Positions 1 to 12,500 of a DNA stretch of 64,000 nucleotides are shown here, one piece after another. Source of the stretch: Tetracentron sinense (taxonomy: Eukaryota > Streptophyta > Magnoliopsida > Trochodendrales > Trochodendraceae); the NCBI GenBank assembly GCA_015143295.1, contig CM026553.1, forward strand, positions 930,001 to 994,000, written 5' to 3'. Within the stretch, counting starts at the first letter, position 1; each line of letters opens with the position of its first letter. The notes under the pieces were generated by a model. The model was given only the letters and a program-made list of their open reading frames with translations, did no database searches and was not told the origin of the DNA. A program made the position numbers and the translations under genes.

Positions 1-1812
1 AGGCTCTAGACGTATTAATATCACATAGTGTGGTTCTGTAATTGACAGTGTATCAGAGATAAGTGGTATGGAGGGTAGTTCTCTGAAGAGAGCTATGAGT
101 TCAGAAGAGAGAGACAAATTCAAGTGTGACCATTGTGGGAGATTGAGGCACACTAAGGAGACTTAGTGGGATCTGGTTGGCAGACCGACAGAATTCTCTT
201 GTCCTGGACAATCATCTACCACACATAGCTCTTCATCGACGAGTTCTACTTTATCTAGGATACTTTCTCCTGATCCAGCCTTCCTCGAGGGAGATGTTGA
301 CAGTTTCTTGGGATGAACTTGAGAACCTTCGCAATTTATTTGCTCAGTTGGATCACTCCTCTTCTTCATTCACTTCTCTTGCCCAGTTGGGTTCCAATAC
401 TTTCGCTTTTGCACATCTTTCCTCTTCTTTACCCTTATCTGGCTACTCCTAGATTATTAATTCAGGAGCATTTGATCACATGTCTAGTATGTCCTCTATT
501 GTTTCTTCTTAGAATTCATGTCCTAGTAGTGTTAAAGTCAGTTTCTGATGGTTCTCTTTCTCCAGTCTCTGGAAAGGAGACAATTTTCGCCTCTCCTAAT
601 CTTTATTCGTCTTCTGTTCTACATGTACCTGTTTTTCTTCTAATTTCCTCTCTGTTAGCAGCTTGGCTAAGACTTTAAACTGAAGTATAACTTTCTTTCC
701 TTGAGATTGATTATTTTAGGATCGGAAGACACAATAGTAGATTGAAAGTGGTTGTGAAGTTGATGGTCTTTACCTCCTGGATTCGGATCTGACTTCTCCT
801 TGTGCAGACTGGTTTAGTAGGAGTAACCGGCTGGGTCATTTGTCTTTCTAGTCATTGAAATTAGTATTTTCAAGCCTGTTTACTTCTATTAGTCTGCTAA
901 GTTTACACTGTGAAGTATATGAACTAGTGAAACATTGTCGTGTCTCTTTTCCTCCGAGCAATAAAAGAAGCCGGTTTCATTTTGATATTGCTCATTATGA
1001 TGTGTGGGGTCCTTCCCCTACTTTATCTATTTTTGGCTTCCACTATTTCATTTCATTTGTGGATGATTGCACCCAGTATACTTGAATTTATCTGATGCAA
1101 ACTAGAGTATCAAAATTATCAGATTAGACAATAGCCGGGAGTACTTAGAAGGAATATTACAATCCTATCTAGCAGAACGTGGAATAATTCATCAGACAGT
1201 TGTATCTATACTCCACAACAAAATGGAGTGACATAAAGAAAAAATAGACAGATGCTAGAGGTAGCTAGAAGTCTTATGTTGTGATGAAGGTAGAGAAATG
1301 GTACTGGTATGACGTCGTACTTATTACTGCATACCTTATCAACTGTATGCAGTCAAGGGTGTTGTCCCTTAAATCTCCACTTAAGTTACTGCTTCCTGAA
1401 CATCCTATTTTTAGCATTCCTGCTAAAATTTTTGACTGTCCCTGTTTTATTCATATTATGGGTTCAAATAGTTCCAAATGGGACCCCAAGTCTATCAAAT
1501 GCTTATTTCTGGGTTATCCTTCCACCTAAAAAGGTTATAAGTGTTATGATCCTGTTTTCGACAAGCAGTTTATCTCTATATATATATATTTTTTTGTGTC
1601 AGTCTCTTATTTTTTTCGGTGTTCCTCTCTCTGCTCTGTTACTGGTGACCTTTCATCTGTGATTCAGTCATCCATTGCTCCTCACTCATCTTCTGGGTCA
1701 TTTGGTGGTGAAAACAAAGAGCTTAACACCTACTCTAGGCAATCTTCTCTCCCTACAGTTGTGGATTCAAAGCCTTCTTTTGGTAAGTCGTCACCTTTAC
1801 CTCTTAATACTA
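1..1812 (+). pseudogene. Ty1/copia relic A, 5' part (gag end, protease, integrase)
   Basis: This is a decayed copia polyprotein that starts before the window. Around 137-175 lies a gag zinc knuckle (C-x2-C-x4-H) whose last cysteine position reads as a stop. At 455-760 is the protease region, recognisable by a D-S-G-A-like site and the segment 'DGSLSPVSGK'. The GAG-pre-integrase and integrase follow at about 790-1540, with 'HFDIAHYDVWGPSP' and the C-terminal segment 'KWDPKSIKCLFLGYPST'. Many stops and frameshifts interrupt the frame, so it cannot encode protein. The linker between integrase and reverse transcriptase is interrupted at 1812 by a Helitron, and the same copia sequence resumes at 3449. 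Family assignment is secure; exact domain limits are approximate. Confidence 0.88.
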
Positions 1813-3448
1813 CTAGCAAAGACCCTGTGCAATGCACGGGATAACTTTTGTATTAAGACTAAAATTTTAATCAAAATATATTTAGTTTGATAATAAAGAA
1901 GATTTGAATATAAAAAAATACCTTGTAGGGATCGGAGATTCTTTAATAACAGCCAACTTTGTTGTCCCACCCTATCCTTGCCAACACCTGTCACAACCTC
2001 CCCTTTTCATAAGTAGTTTTAACCATTTCAAATTCTGCAAGAGATAAAGGTGTAAACAATAAGGATTTTTTGTTGTTGATAACGATGAGTTAAAGATTCA
2101 CTAGTTATCTCTTTTCACACTCTTCCTCACACACACTCCCATTCTCATGGTTGGACTCTTGCTCTCACCTCTATCACAGTTTGCCCCTCTCATCTATTTT
2201 CATGCTCTCCTCATGTTCCAAAAGCTTCACATTGGGCTTCTTTTAAGGGGTTTGTTCGGTCTTAAGGATGGCCTATCACTTAAAAGGATCCTCTATTTTG
2301 ATACGTCAAGCAAACCAGAGGTTCAGGAACATGAAAAATAAGGTAATTTAACTGGGAAAAAAAAATCAGAAATTTAAATCTTCTCACGCCAAAGCAAGAA
2401 AGGAAACAAAGATGGAAAACATAATTTAATCCATAATTTAAAAAACCAACAACCATCATTTTAAAAATTAAATATAATAATAAAAATAAAACTGCAACTT
2501 TGTTGAATCCATCTGTTGATGGTAGTCGTCGGAAAACGTTAAACCATTTTTTATTAAAGAACCCAACTTTATTTGATTTCTTCTACATTAATCCTTTTTC
2601 TTTTTTCTTCAGGTGTATTTCATTAATTTTTCCTGGTGTGCATCGATTTGAAAATTTTAAAACTAACCTAGATCAATGATCGCTGGAAAACATTAAAAAT
2701 TTATTTTAAGTAACTCAACCCAACACTATTCATCATCTTCCTATTAGCGACATTAAAAAAATGGATTAAGAAATTTGAAACCAATGTTCTGCAACAATGC
2801 TAGAAACCTAAACCTCTTACTTGGAGAACAATCAAGAAGGGAATGGAGAATGAAAAATCACCGTTAACCAAAGTATAGATCACCCTGGTATTTTACAAAT
2901 GCAACACTGTTTCCATACCTGTTAATGGTCGACCATTTTTCATACTCTATAAATCTAGTTCCATACCTGGTATTCTACAAAACTGAAACAGGCTGAGTGG
3001 AATTCAATCCATGCGTTGCTGTCTACACAGAAACACCCTCACATGTGAAAAAATTAAAAGAAAAATTCTTCTAAATGCGAGATGAAATCGTTTGAAAATC
3101 TTTAGAGACGAGGTCGAGATGAGAGAGAGAGAGAGGATAAGAGAATAGCTAGAAAAAAAAGAGAGAGGATGTGAAAGTGGAAAATGTTTGGTTATCGAGG
3201 AGAGATATATAAGTGGGGGTGGCTGGGGAGGTGTTGCATGAGTGGGAGAGAGATTAGGAAGGTATGGTGCAATGTTTAAGATAGACACGTTTCTACACAC
3301 ACCCTTTAATCCAAGTGAGAAAATATAGATACCGTTGGATGAACCACGTCGCACACGTAAAATAAGGCTCTTAGGATTGCCTGGATTAGAGATTGGAGAG
3401 CAAAGAGAGGGTTTAGGTGGCACTTATTTCTTTCTATTATAATATAGA
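1813..3448 (-). mobile_element. Non-autonomous Helitron inserted in copia relic A
   Basis: Read on the minus strand, the element begins with TC (TCTATATTATAATAG, at 3448) and ends with CTAG (1816-1813). A short imperfect hairpin (CCCGTGC..GCACAGGG, plus positions 1823-1840) lies just upstream of that end. It sits between an A and a T (1812 and 3449), and the copia reading resumes cleanly on the other side. These are the classic Helitron hallmarks: 5' TC, 3' CTRR after a hairpin, AT target, and no target duplication. The 1636-bp interior is AT-rich with a GA-rich stretch near 3120-3170. I see no Rep/helicase coding and no recognisable captured gene. Confidence 0.75.
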
Positions 3449-5067
3449 TTGATGTTTGATGATGTTGTCACGCAAAGGGAAACATATCTGTACGGTTGTT
3501 TATCTTATTTCCTATTTTCTCTTACGACTTACTTTCATCCCTTCTTCAAGCCTTTGTCTCTTCTTTGTCTTTAGTGTCGATCCCAAATAGTGTGAAAAAA
3601 GCTCTGCAGTTGCCTTCATGGAAAGAAGCCATGTTGGAAGAAATGAAGGCTCTCACTAAAAATAACACTTGGGAACTTGTTGATGCCCCTAAAAGGAAGA
3701 AACTAGTAGGATGCAAATGGATGTATACCGTGAAATACAAGGTTGATGGGACTGTGGATAGGTACAAGACCAGACTGGTGGCCAAAGATTTTACTCAGAC
3801 TGGTGGGGTTGGTTATCAGGAGACATTTGCTCTAGTTGCTAAGATGAACTGAATTCGAGTATTATTGTTGATTGTTGCCAACCTATCTCGGCCTCTGCAC
3901 CAGCTAGACGTAAGAATGCATTTCTTCTCGGGGACTTATAGAAAGAAGTCTATATGGCTCATCCTGCTCCAGGATTTCAAGTTCAGAATCTTAAAGGGAA
4001 TGTATGCAAATTAAAGAAGGCAATCTATGGATTAAAACAATCTCTTAGAGTCTCGTTTGAAAGATTCAGTGGAGTTGTGAAGAAATATAGGTATATTCAA
4101 AGTCATGCTGATCACACTCTTTGTGAAGCACTTGGGAGGAACTACTACAGCCTTAATCGTTTATGTAGATGATATTGTGGTAACGATGATAACCCTCAAG
4201 AGGTTCAAAGGTTAATGAAGCTCCTTGCTAGATAATTGGAGATTAAGGATTTGGGTCCTTTATGATTCTTTCTTGGAATTGAGGTTGCCAGGTCGAAGAA
4301 AGGCATCTTCATTGGTGTAAAGCTTATTGATACACCCATGGAAGCTAACCAGAAATTTGATCATGAAGGTGGTAAACCTTTAAAGGATATTGGAATGATT
4401 CAGACGTTGGTTGGAAAGCTCATTTATTTATTCTTGACACGACAAAATATTGCTTATGTGGTAAGAATAATTAGCCAGTTCATGCATAAGCCTTATACTA
4501 TTCTTATGGAGGCAACTGAGAGTAGTACGTACTACGATACCTTAAGTTTGCATTGGGGAAAGTGTTGTTTATCAAGAATGGTCACTTACAAGTGTAGGGC
4601 TATCTTAAGGCCAACTGGACAGACTTATTTAGAGATAGGAGATCCACTTCAGGCAATTGCACATTTGTTGGTGGTAATTTGGTTATTTGGAGAAGTAAAA
4701 AATAAGCCATTGTTGCAAGAGGCATTGCCCAAGAATACTACAGGGCCATGGCTTATGGTGCTTGTAAGTTGTTGTGGATTAAAATTTTAATGACAGAGCT
4801 TGGTTTTCCATCCTAGTCAGATATGAAACTGTACTATGATAATAAGACAGTTATCAATATTGCTCACAACCGCATGACAAGACAAAACACGTTAAAGTTA
4901 ACAAACATTTTTTACGCGAAAATGTTGCATCTAAAGTGTTGAGTCTTCTTTATGTCAGGACAAATGATCAATTAGCAGATATTCTCACCAAAGCAGTAAC
5001 ATCTAATCAACACCGTGACATTGTGGGAAAGTTGGGCATACTAGACAACTCTGCCCCGCTTGAGGAG
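3449..5067 (+). pseudogene. Ty1/copia relic A, 3' part (reverse transcriptase and RNase H)
   Basis: This continues relic A after the Helitron. The best-preserved block is 3560-3850, the N-terminal half of copia reverse transcriptase, with 'SWKEAMLEEMKAL', 'GCKWMYTVKYK' and 'TRLVAKDFTQ'. Degraded RT continues to about 4330 with pieces such as 'YGLKQSLR' and 'FFLGIEVA'. RNase H runs from about 4400 to 5040 in several frames and ends with a segment like 'HCGKVGHTRQLCP'. A purine-rich tract, CTTGAGGAG (5059-5067), lies just before the LTR. Multiple stops and frameshifts are present, and I see no intact domain. Confidence 0.85.
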
Positions 5068-5290
5068 TGTCGTATAGGAACACCCTGACTTTATTATTTT
5101 CTTTTTTATCCTTATGTTCTAATGCTTTTATTATTTGTACTTAAAGGGCACTTAGTTATGTCTTTTCATCTATTTAATAATATATAAAAGAGATATAGAG
5201 GGAATGAGATAACTTCTTTCATTCCCCTTTCCTCTTCTCTCTTTCTTTTCTATTTCTCTCTTTCTCAATCCCTAGTTTCTTCTGATGACA
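5068..5290 (+). repeat. Probable 3' LTR of copia relic A
   Basis: The segment starts TGTCGTATAGG directly after a purine-rich tract and ends ..TGATGACA, giving TG..CA termini over 223 bp. It contains a TATA-like stretch (AATATATAAAAG near 5177) and then a CT-rich run, as in copia LTRs. Sequence of another copia integrase begins right after it. The 5' LTR is outside the window, so neither the LTR identity nor a target duplication can be confirmed here. Confidence 0.55.
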
Positions 5291-6126
5291 ATTGGATCGA
5301 AAATCAAAACTCTTGTCCATACACTCCTCAACAAAATGGAGTTATTGAGTGAAATAATAGACATCTTTTAGAAGGAACAAGGGCGCTTCTCGTACATACT
5401 GATATTCCAAAGTATTTTTGGTCGAAAACTGTTTTAACTGCACCTTTCTCATTAATCATATGTCTCCTCGTGTTTTGAATTTTAAAGCTCCATATCAGTT
5501 TTAAAACCAAATTGTCATTTATTTCCTATTCATCCAAAAGGCGAAGAGTTTGTGTTATGTTCATGCCTTTGGACCACATATAACTAAGTTGGACCTAAAA
5601 TCTCTCAAGTGTATATTTCTTGGGTACTTTGCTTTTCAAAAGGGATACAAGTATATATCATCATCCTCTAACCAACCAAAAGAAATTTTTTGTTTTTATG
5701 AATGTAACATTTCAAAAGGGATACAACTTAGTATTGTTTGCAATATTTTTTCTTTTCTTTTGTATTGAATTTGTTTTCTTTTTAATTTTATACTATAATA
5801 ATTTATATAATGTTTAAAGTATAATAATTTTTAAAATAAAAAATTAGAATATCCTCGCGTGTATCCGAATCTTTTTTTTTTGGGGGTTTGCCATGTCTGA
5901 CACTCCATAACCAAGTCTGACTCTGACACCTATGTTTGTGCAACATAGACTCAGATGAATGGGATTGATTATCCGGAGACCTTTGCCCCTATGACAAAGA
6001 TGAACTTTGTACAGGTGATCTTATCCTTAGCAGCGACTCAATCATAGCCATTGTATTAGCTAGATTTGAAGAACACATTCCTTATTAGAGATCTGAATGA
6101 AGAAGTGTATATCATATACAATAAGT
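5291..6126 (+). pseudogene. Ty1/copia relic B, left part (integrase and start of RT)
   Basis: This is a second plus-strand copia relic. At 5300-5740 it reads as integrase, with the 'YTPQQNG' motif and 'KLDLKSLKCIFLGY'. An AT-rich stretch of unrelated sequence follows (about 5745-5930). At 5945-6115 it reads as the middle of reverse transcriptase, with 'GIDYPETFAPMTKMN' and 'LDLKNTF'. It begins immediately after the LTR of relic A, inside the integrase domain, which suggests that relic A inserted into it. The RT reading stops where the minus-strand copia LTR begins (6127) and resumes after 21702. Confidence 0.8.
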
Positions 6127-6380
6127 TGGTTTAGTTTGTGAAGTTATTAGGTTTGGAAGTTAGGGTTTGAGAGAGAGAGGAAGAAGAATGAGAAGGAGAT
6201 TAGGTTTAGAGAAAAATAGTGAGAGATTAATGATCTCTCTCACACACTTTATTATTTATATTCCACTAATGGTCGACTATTAGTATATAAGAGCTACTAA
6301 TAGTAAATCCACAATACAGGAATAGTGATAACATAAAGACAATGCCTACAGGAATAAAGCTCATAAAGCCTTATTCAACA
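6127..6380 (-). repeat. 3' LTR of copia element C
   Basis: On the plus strand it runs TGGTTTAG...TTCAACA, and the other copy is at 21450-21702. The two share long blocks, such as the ATTTATATTCCACTAATG stretch, but differ by many substitutions and small indels, so this is an old insertion. A purine tract (minus strand CAACTTGAGGAG) lies at 6381-6392, directly upstream of the LTR on the coding strand. Confidence 0.88.
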
Positions 6381-6766
6381 CTCCTCAAGTTGGTGCGTAG
6401 ATATCACTCATGCCCAACTTGCCAACAATATTTCGGAATTGAGTACCACGAAGACCCTTAGTCAACACATCAGCCACTTGATCTTCTGACTTCAGAAAAG
6501 GGGTGCAAATATACCCCGCCTTCAACTTCTCCTTGATGAAATGATGATCTACCTCAATATGTTTGGTTCTGTCATGCTGCACCGGATTATGAACAATACT
6601 AATAGCGGATTTATTATCACAATATAAGCTCATAATAGGAAACTCAATCTCACTCAGGAGTAATTGGAGCCAAAGCAGTTCACACACACCGTGTGCCATT
6701 ACTCTAAACTCCGCCTCTACATTGAATCTAGCAATTATATTTTGCTTACTTCTCCATGTGACAAGG
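6381..6766 (-). pseudogene. Copia element C RNase H, C-terminal part
   Basis: The minus-strand frame at 6385-6699 reads as the end of a copia RNase H. It contains 'LYCDNKSAISIVHNPVQHDR' and 'QVADVLTKGL', with the usual C-terminal 'KLGMSDIYAP'. The frame continues upstream to 6766, where the gypsy LTR interrupts it. The matching N-terminal RNase H sequence resumes at 17463 on the other side of the insertion. This block has few defects over about 100 residues. Confidence 0.88.
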
Positions 6767-9517
6767 TGTGACGCCCCGAACCCGCGCCTAGGGAATCAAG
6801 TTCCGAGACGCGTGTCCGTTCGTCAAATCATGCAAGCGGAAGACTTTACCCGTGAAAATGCGGGAAATTTAAACATTTATCAAATGCTTCCAAAAAGCAA
6901 ATAACACCTGTCATCACAATAATCATCAAACAAACCATATACCTGTATTATTTACATCAAGTTTGTTTTACAAAAGTAGGCGTCTCTATCACGCCAGGTA
7001 CAACTTGTACAAGCTTCCAAAATATCCAGATAGACTTTTCACTTACTGGTCAGCAGCTCCAAGATCTGCTGACACAAAAAGTCACTGAGCTATGAAGCCC
7101 AATAAAACCACAATCCTTCTAAACTATTTTTCACATAATAACACACATCAATAATGATATAATAAGCAGTTCAATTTGCATGTTACAGTAAAATAGAATA
7201 GTATATAATAAATTGTGACCCTAGGGTCACTTAGGGTTACGTCACCCTAACAGAGGTTCCCGACCTCACATTACTTTCCAAATATGAGGTTCAGTTATGA
7301 ATGTATTATATTACCAAATTATCGTTTCGATCATCAATCATGTTTCATTTCGAGTCCTAAGACTCTATTAATTGGCCACAGCCCACAAATGTTTAGCTTA
7401 AAGTCTCTAAATCATAACCATAATACATTGAGTCATTTAGACTCACACACGTTGTTTCGGCTTTCACCCGAACATGACAAAACCTTGGGTATACCAACCC
7501 AACTCACCTGAAATCCGACAATTCCATACCGAACTATGAGTCCACCAACTCAAACAAATACACCAACTCTGAGTATACTAACTCAGACCATTTCGTATCC
7601 GAAGCTTACACACACAACATGGGCATTCACCCAATAAGGACATATTTTTTTCATTCAATTGACTGGCCACATCTACCGTGTATTCGCTGCCATCGCCCTG
7701 GGTATCAGTTATGAAGGAACCCCGACCAACCTGCCTACCGTCATCTTCTGGCTAGTCTATGGAGATACCAATGCCGACATCTCCTGACGTTTCACCAAGA
7801 AGGGACCCCGATAGACACGGTGCCGACATCTTCTAACCCACCCAGAGAGGAACCCCGGACTATACACTATCTGATGTTTAGCCACTTTAAACTTCCTAGG
7901 ACTTCGACATCTCCTGACTACCAGTCACGGAGGAACCACGAGCCATGCAGGACACTGCCACTCCTGACCTAGTCCAAGAGGCACCACGGACGACCTAGAC
8001 AAACAGACCGACATCTCCCGACTATCAGTCACGGAGGAACCCCGGGCCATGCTGGACACCGTCTCTACTGACCTAGCCAAAGAGGAACCACAGACTATAC
8101 TTAATCCTGGTTAGATTTTCTAACCACAGGTTAACCCCAGTTAACCCAAGCCTCCCTTGATTAACTGAAATACTTGGGCCTTGCGCCCATGAACTAACTC
8201 CAGTAACACACCTTCCCATTAGGGAGTGTTTTCAAGCTAATGGATGCCTCCATAGCCTTACAAGACATGCAAAACAATTTTTCGTCACCCTAGAGTGGCG
8301 ATACAATTTACCCGGGACCCGATCTGGGCTCTCCGAGAGACCACATACAATCGCAACATCACATAGGGGTCTCCGCCTCTTTTTCATTCACGTCAAAAGA
8401 CATGCATATACATCACATGAAATAATATAGCAAAATAAGCGGAAAAAGAGAAGAAAAGAGGGGTTTTACTGTTTCACGCGTTTCGAGGCCTCGTAGGCAA
8501 AAACGGATGTCACCAACGCGTTCCCAACGACGATCAACCCCGGGGTAGAGCGTATGCAACTTTCTCTCTCCACTTTCTCTCTCTACCTTTTTCTCTCTCT
8601 ACACGCAAAACGAGACGACGGAGAGAAAATCGGACACCGCCAACGCGTCGGGGACATCGAAAAACCTCAAGGACCCACTTCTCTCTTCTTTCTCTCTCCT
8701 CTTTCTCTCTCTTTCTTTCTCTCTCCTCACTTTCTCTCTCTAAAATCTGTTGTGGCAGAAATCTCCCACTGTTGCAAAACCGTGAGATTAAAAGGGGCTG
8801 CCCCCTATTTATAATGCAAGGGTCATGTGCCATGCACATGACCACCATTAATGGTCCCCGTTGGCCAAGTCAACGGGTTGACCATTTGACTATTATTCCG
8901 TATTTTCTCGCATATACGGCCTCCGTAATCCTACTTAATAACATCCGATTTTGACGAAACTTTAGGTGACCGAACTTGGAGCAGTCCGACACCTACTGTA
9001 AAAATTTCGGGGAAAAATACTGAGTTCTGACAGCTACACTTTAGTCCGGAAGAAAATTGCAAAACCCACTAATTTCCTTATTTCGAATACAAAATAGGCT
9101 GCCATTTCTTCGTTTGAGATAACTAACTGCTGAGACAACAGACATTAGTCCCCACGGCCGACTGACACGCATTAGTGCCAACCGCACGGATTTCTATTAG
9201 GATCTCTAACAAATATTGGGTCCCACTTAATTTCTGGAAGTATGAAAAATTCCCGTTTTTCTCAATTTTATCACACATAATGGCCCCGCGGTCCCGTGAA
9301 ATGGTACATGACGGAACCGATACGGTAGGGGTGTGTCCCGGCAGTCGACCGGCACACTGTGTGTGAATTTCGCTAAACGATACTGAGATTTCCTCGGTGC
9401 ACTTCAATCCCGAGCAAAGTTCTCTTTTTATTAATTTAACAAATAATTAACTAATTAACCTCCATTAAGGACCCATAAACACATAATTTTATTATATTAA
9501 AATTCCGGGTCGTTACA
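6767..9517 (-). repeat. 3' LTR of the gypsy chromovirus
   Basis: On the plus strand it runs TGTGACGCCCCG...GGTCGTTACA, so the LTR ends are TG and CA on the coding strand. It contains a module repeated in variant form at about 7730-8110, including CTCCTGACT-acc-AGTCAcGGAG (7911-7932) and CTCCCGACT-atc-AGTCacGGAG (8015-8036), each able to fold on itself. A CT-rich tract lies at 8560-8720. ORFs in this LTR duplicate those in the other copy and look fortuitous. Confidence 0.93.
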
Positions 9518-9528
9518 ATCTCCCCTCG
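9518..9528 (-). other. Polypurine tract of the chromovirus
   Basis: On the coding (minus) strand the sequence CGAGGGGAGAT lies directly upstream of the 3' LTR, which begins TGTAACGACC. A purine run at this place is where plus-strand DNA synthesis is primed in LTR retrotransposons. Confidence 0.75.
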
Positions 9529-9564
9529 TTACAAAAAATTTCGTCCTCGAAATTTATATATACA

Positions 9565-12500
9565 CTAGTCATCAAATAACTGAGGATGATTGCTTCTAAT
9601 GACATCTTCAAGTTCCCATGTGGCTTCCTCTATGCTATGGTGTTCCCATAAAACTTTAACTAGCTTAATCGTTTTGTTTCGTAACACCTGTTCCTTGCGG
9701 AACAAAATTATCACTGGCTTTTCTTCAAAAGTTAAGTCCTCTCTGACTTGAATTGGTTCATATCGTATCACGTGCGAGGGATCATGTACATATTTTCTCA
9801 ACATGGATATGTGGAATACATTGTGAACCCTTGCCAGCTCTGGTGATAACGCCAAACGTTAGGCTACACCTTCTATTTTAGCCAAAATCTCAAAAGGTCC
9901 AATGAATCGCGGACTTAACTTTCCCCGCTTTCCGAATCGTATAATACCTTTTGATGGAGAGATTTTCAAAAAGACATGGTCGCCGACTTGAAACTCTAAG
10001 TCTTGGCGCTTTCCATCTGCATAGCTTTTCTGTCGACTTTGTGCAGATAATAACCTCGATCGAATCAACTCGATCTTCTTTGTTGTTTCTTGCACCAACT
10101 CAGGTCCCAGTAGTTTACGTTCCCCTACTTTAGTCCAACATACTGGTGACCGACAACTCCTGCCATACAAGGCCTCGTAAAGAGCCCTTTGAATACTTGC
10201 CTGATAACTGTTATTATATGCAAACTCGATCAATGGCAAGTGATCATCCCAGTTTCCTTGAAAGTCCAGACTGCAAGTGCGCATCATATCTTCTAGAGTT
10301 TGTATTGTGCACTCAGACTGTCCATCGGTTTGCGGATGATAAGCTGTACTCATGTTTAGCTGCGTACCTAAATCTTCTTGCAAGCTCCTCCAGAATCGGG
10401 AAGTAAATCGCGGATCGCGATCTGACACAATAGATACTGGCACACCATGCAGCTTCACAATCTCCTTGATGTACAACTTTGATAAATTTTCCAGGGTTAT
10501 GGTATCCTTTATAGCAAGAAAGTGAGCCGACTTCGTCAATCGATCAACTATCACCCAAACGGCATCATGTCCACTCCTTGTTTTCGGTAACCCCACCACA
10601 AAATCCATCATAATGTGCTCCCATTTCCACTCGGGAATAGGCAATGAATTTAACAATCCAGGTGGTTTCTGATGTTCTGCCTTGACTTGCTGACAAACAA
10701 GGCATCGAGATACATACTCTGCAATTTCTCTCTTCATGCCGTTCCATCAGTAGTTATTCTTCATATCCTGATATATCTTTGTACATCCGGGGTGCACCGC
10801 AAAACGAGATCGATGTGCCTCATTGAGCAGTTCATTCTTCAACTCAGGATTTCTAGGCACACAGATTCGACCTTTGAATCGAAGTGTTCCATCTTCAGAT
10901 TCTTCAAAATCACCTATTTTTCCTTGAAGAATCTTATCTCTGATAACTTTGATCTCCTGATCTTCCAACTGTGCTTCTTGAATCTTTTGTAACAACACTG
11001 GCTTGGCCTGAATACTAGCCAACTTGGCACTATTACCCTGGAATCCTAGACTCAGATTTCAACTCTTGAATTCTTCGATCATCTTCCATCGCTCGGCCCT
11101 CATATATGCTACAGATCCAACTGTATTTCTACTCAGGGCATCAGCAACCACGTTACCCTTACCAGGATGATACTGGATTACATAATCATAATCCTTCAAG
11201 AATTCCATCCATCTACGCTGTCGCATATTGAGTTCCTTTTGGGAGAATAGATACTTTAAACTCTTGTGATCACTATAGATCACCAACTTCTCTCCATAAA
11301 GATAATGTCTCCAAATTTTTAGTGCGAATACTACCGCAGCTAACTCCAGGTCATGCGTGGGATAATTCCGTTCGTGAATCTTGAGTTGTCTCGAACCATA
11401 AGCAATGACCTTTTTGTTTTGCATTAAGACACAACCGAGTCCCTTACTGGAAGCGTCGCAATACACCTCAAATCCTCCAGATCCTGAGGGAGTTGTCAAT
11501 ACTGGAGTGGTTGTTAATCTCTTCTTTAATTCTTGAAAGCTTCGCTCTCGAGATGCCGTCCATTCGAACTTCACATCTTTCTTAGTCAATTCCGTTAATG
11601 GAGCTTCTATCTTCGAGAAACCTTCTACAAATCTGCAGTAGTACCCAGCCAATCCCAGAAAACTTCGAACTTCAGTAACAGTGGATGGCCTTGCCCAATC
11701 GGTTACTGCCTGAATCTTGGAAGGATCAACAGATATTCCATTTCTTGACACAATATGTCCAAGAAAGGCTACTTCTTCCATCCAAAACTCGCACTTGGAG
11801 AACTTAGCATACAACTGATTATCTCTTAATGTCTGTAGCGTAATCCTCAAGTGCTCAGCGTGCTTCTCATGACTAGGTGAGTACACCAAGATATCATCAA
11901 TAAATACCACAATAAACTGATCCAAGTACGGCCTGAAAAGACGATTCATCAACTCTATAAAGGCCGCAGGCGCATTTGTCAGTCCAAAAGGCATCACCAA
12001 GAACTCGTAGTGATCCTACCGAGTTCGGAATGCTGTCTTCTGAATATCTTCTTCTTTGACCCTCAATTGGTGATATCCGGACCGTAAATCAATCTTTGAA
12101 AACACTTGGGCGCCTTGCAACTGATCAAATAGATCATCGATCCTGGGGAGAGGATACTTATTTTTGATCGTCGCTTGATTCAGCAGACGATAATCTATAG
12201 ACAGACGCAGACTCCCGTCTTTCTTTCGGACAAATAACACCGGTGCTCCCCATGGTGAAACACTAGGACGGATCAAGCCCTTATCTAATAGGTCTTGCAA
12301 CTGAATCTTCAGTTCTTGCAACTCAGCCGGAGCCATCCGATATGGTGTTTTAGATATCGAGTTTACACCCGGAGTAACATCGATTGTAAAATCGATTTCT
12401 CTAGTAGGAGGGAGTCCTGGTAATTCATCAGGAAACACATCTCGAAACTCTCTGACCACCGGGGTATTCCCTAAAGTGTCATCTTCATCTTTATCGACCA

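Noticed and set aside
8534-9407. ORFs of 86-104 codons within the chromovirus LTR
   Set aside because: They occur in both LTR copies, run through CT-rich repeats and show no domain. LTR sequence identity explains their apparent conservation.
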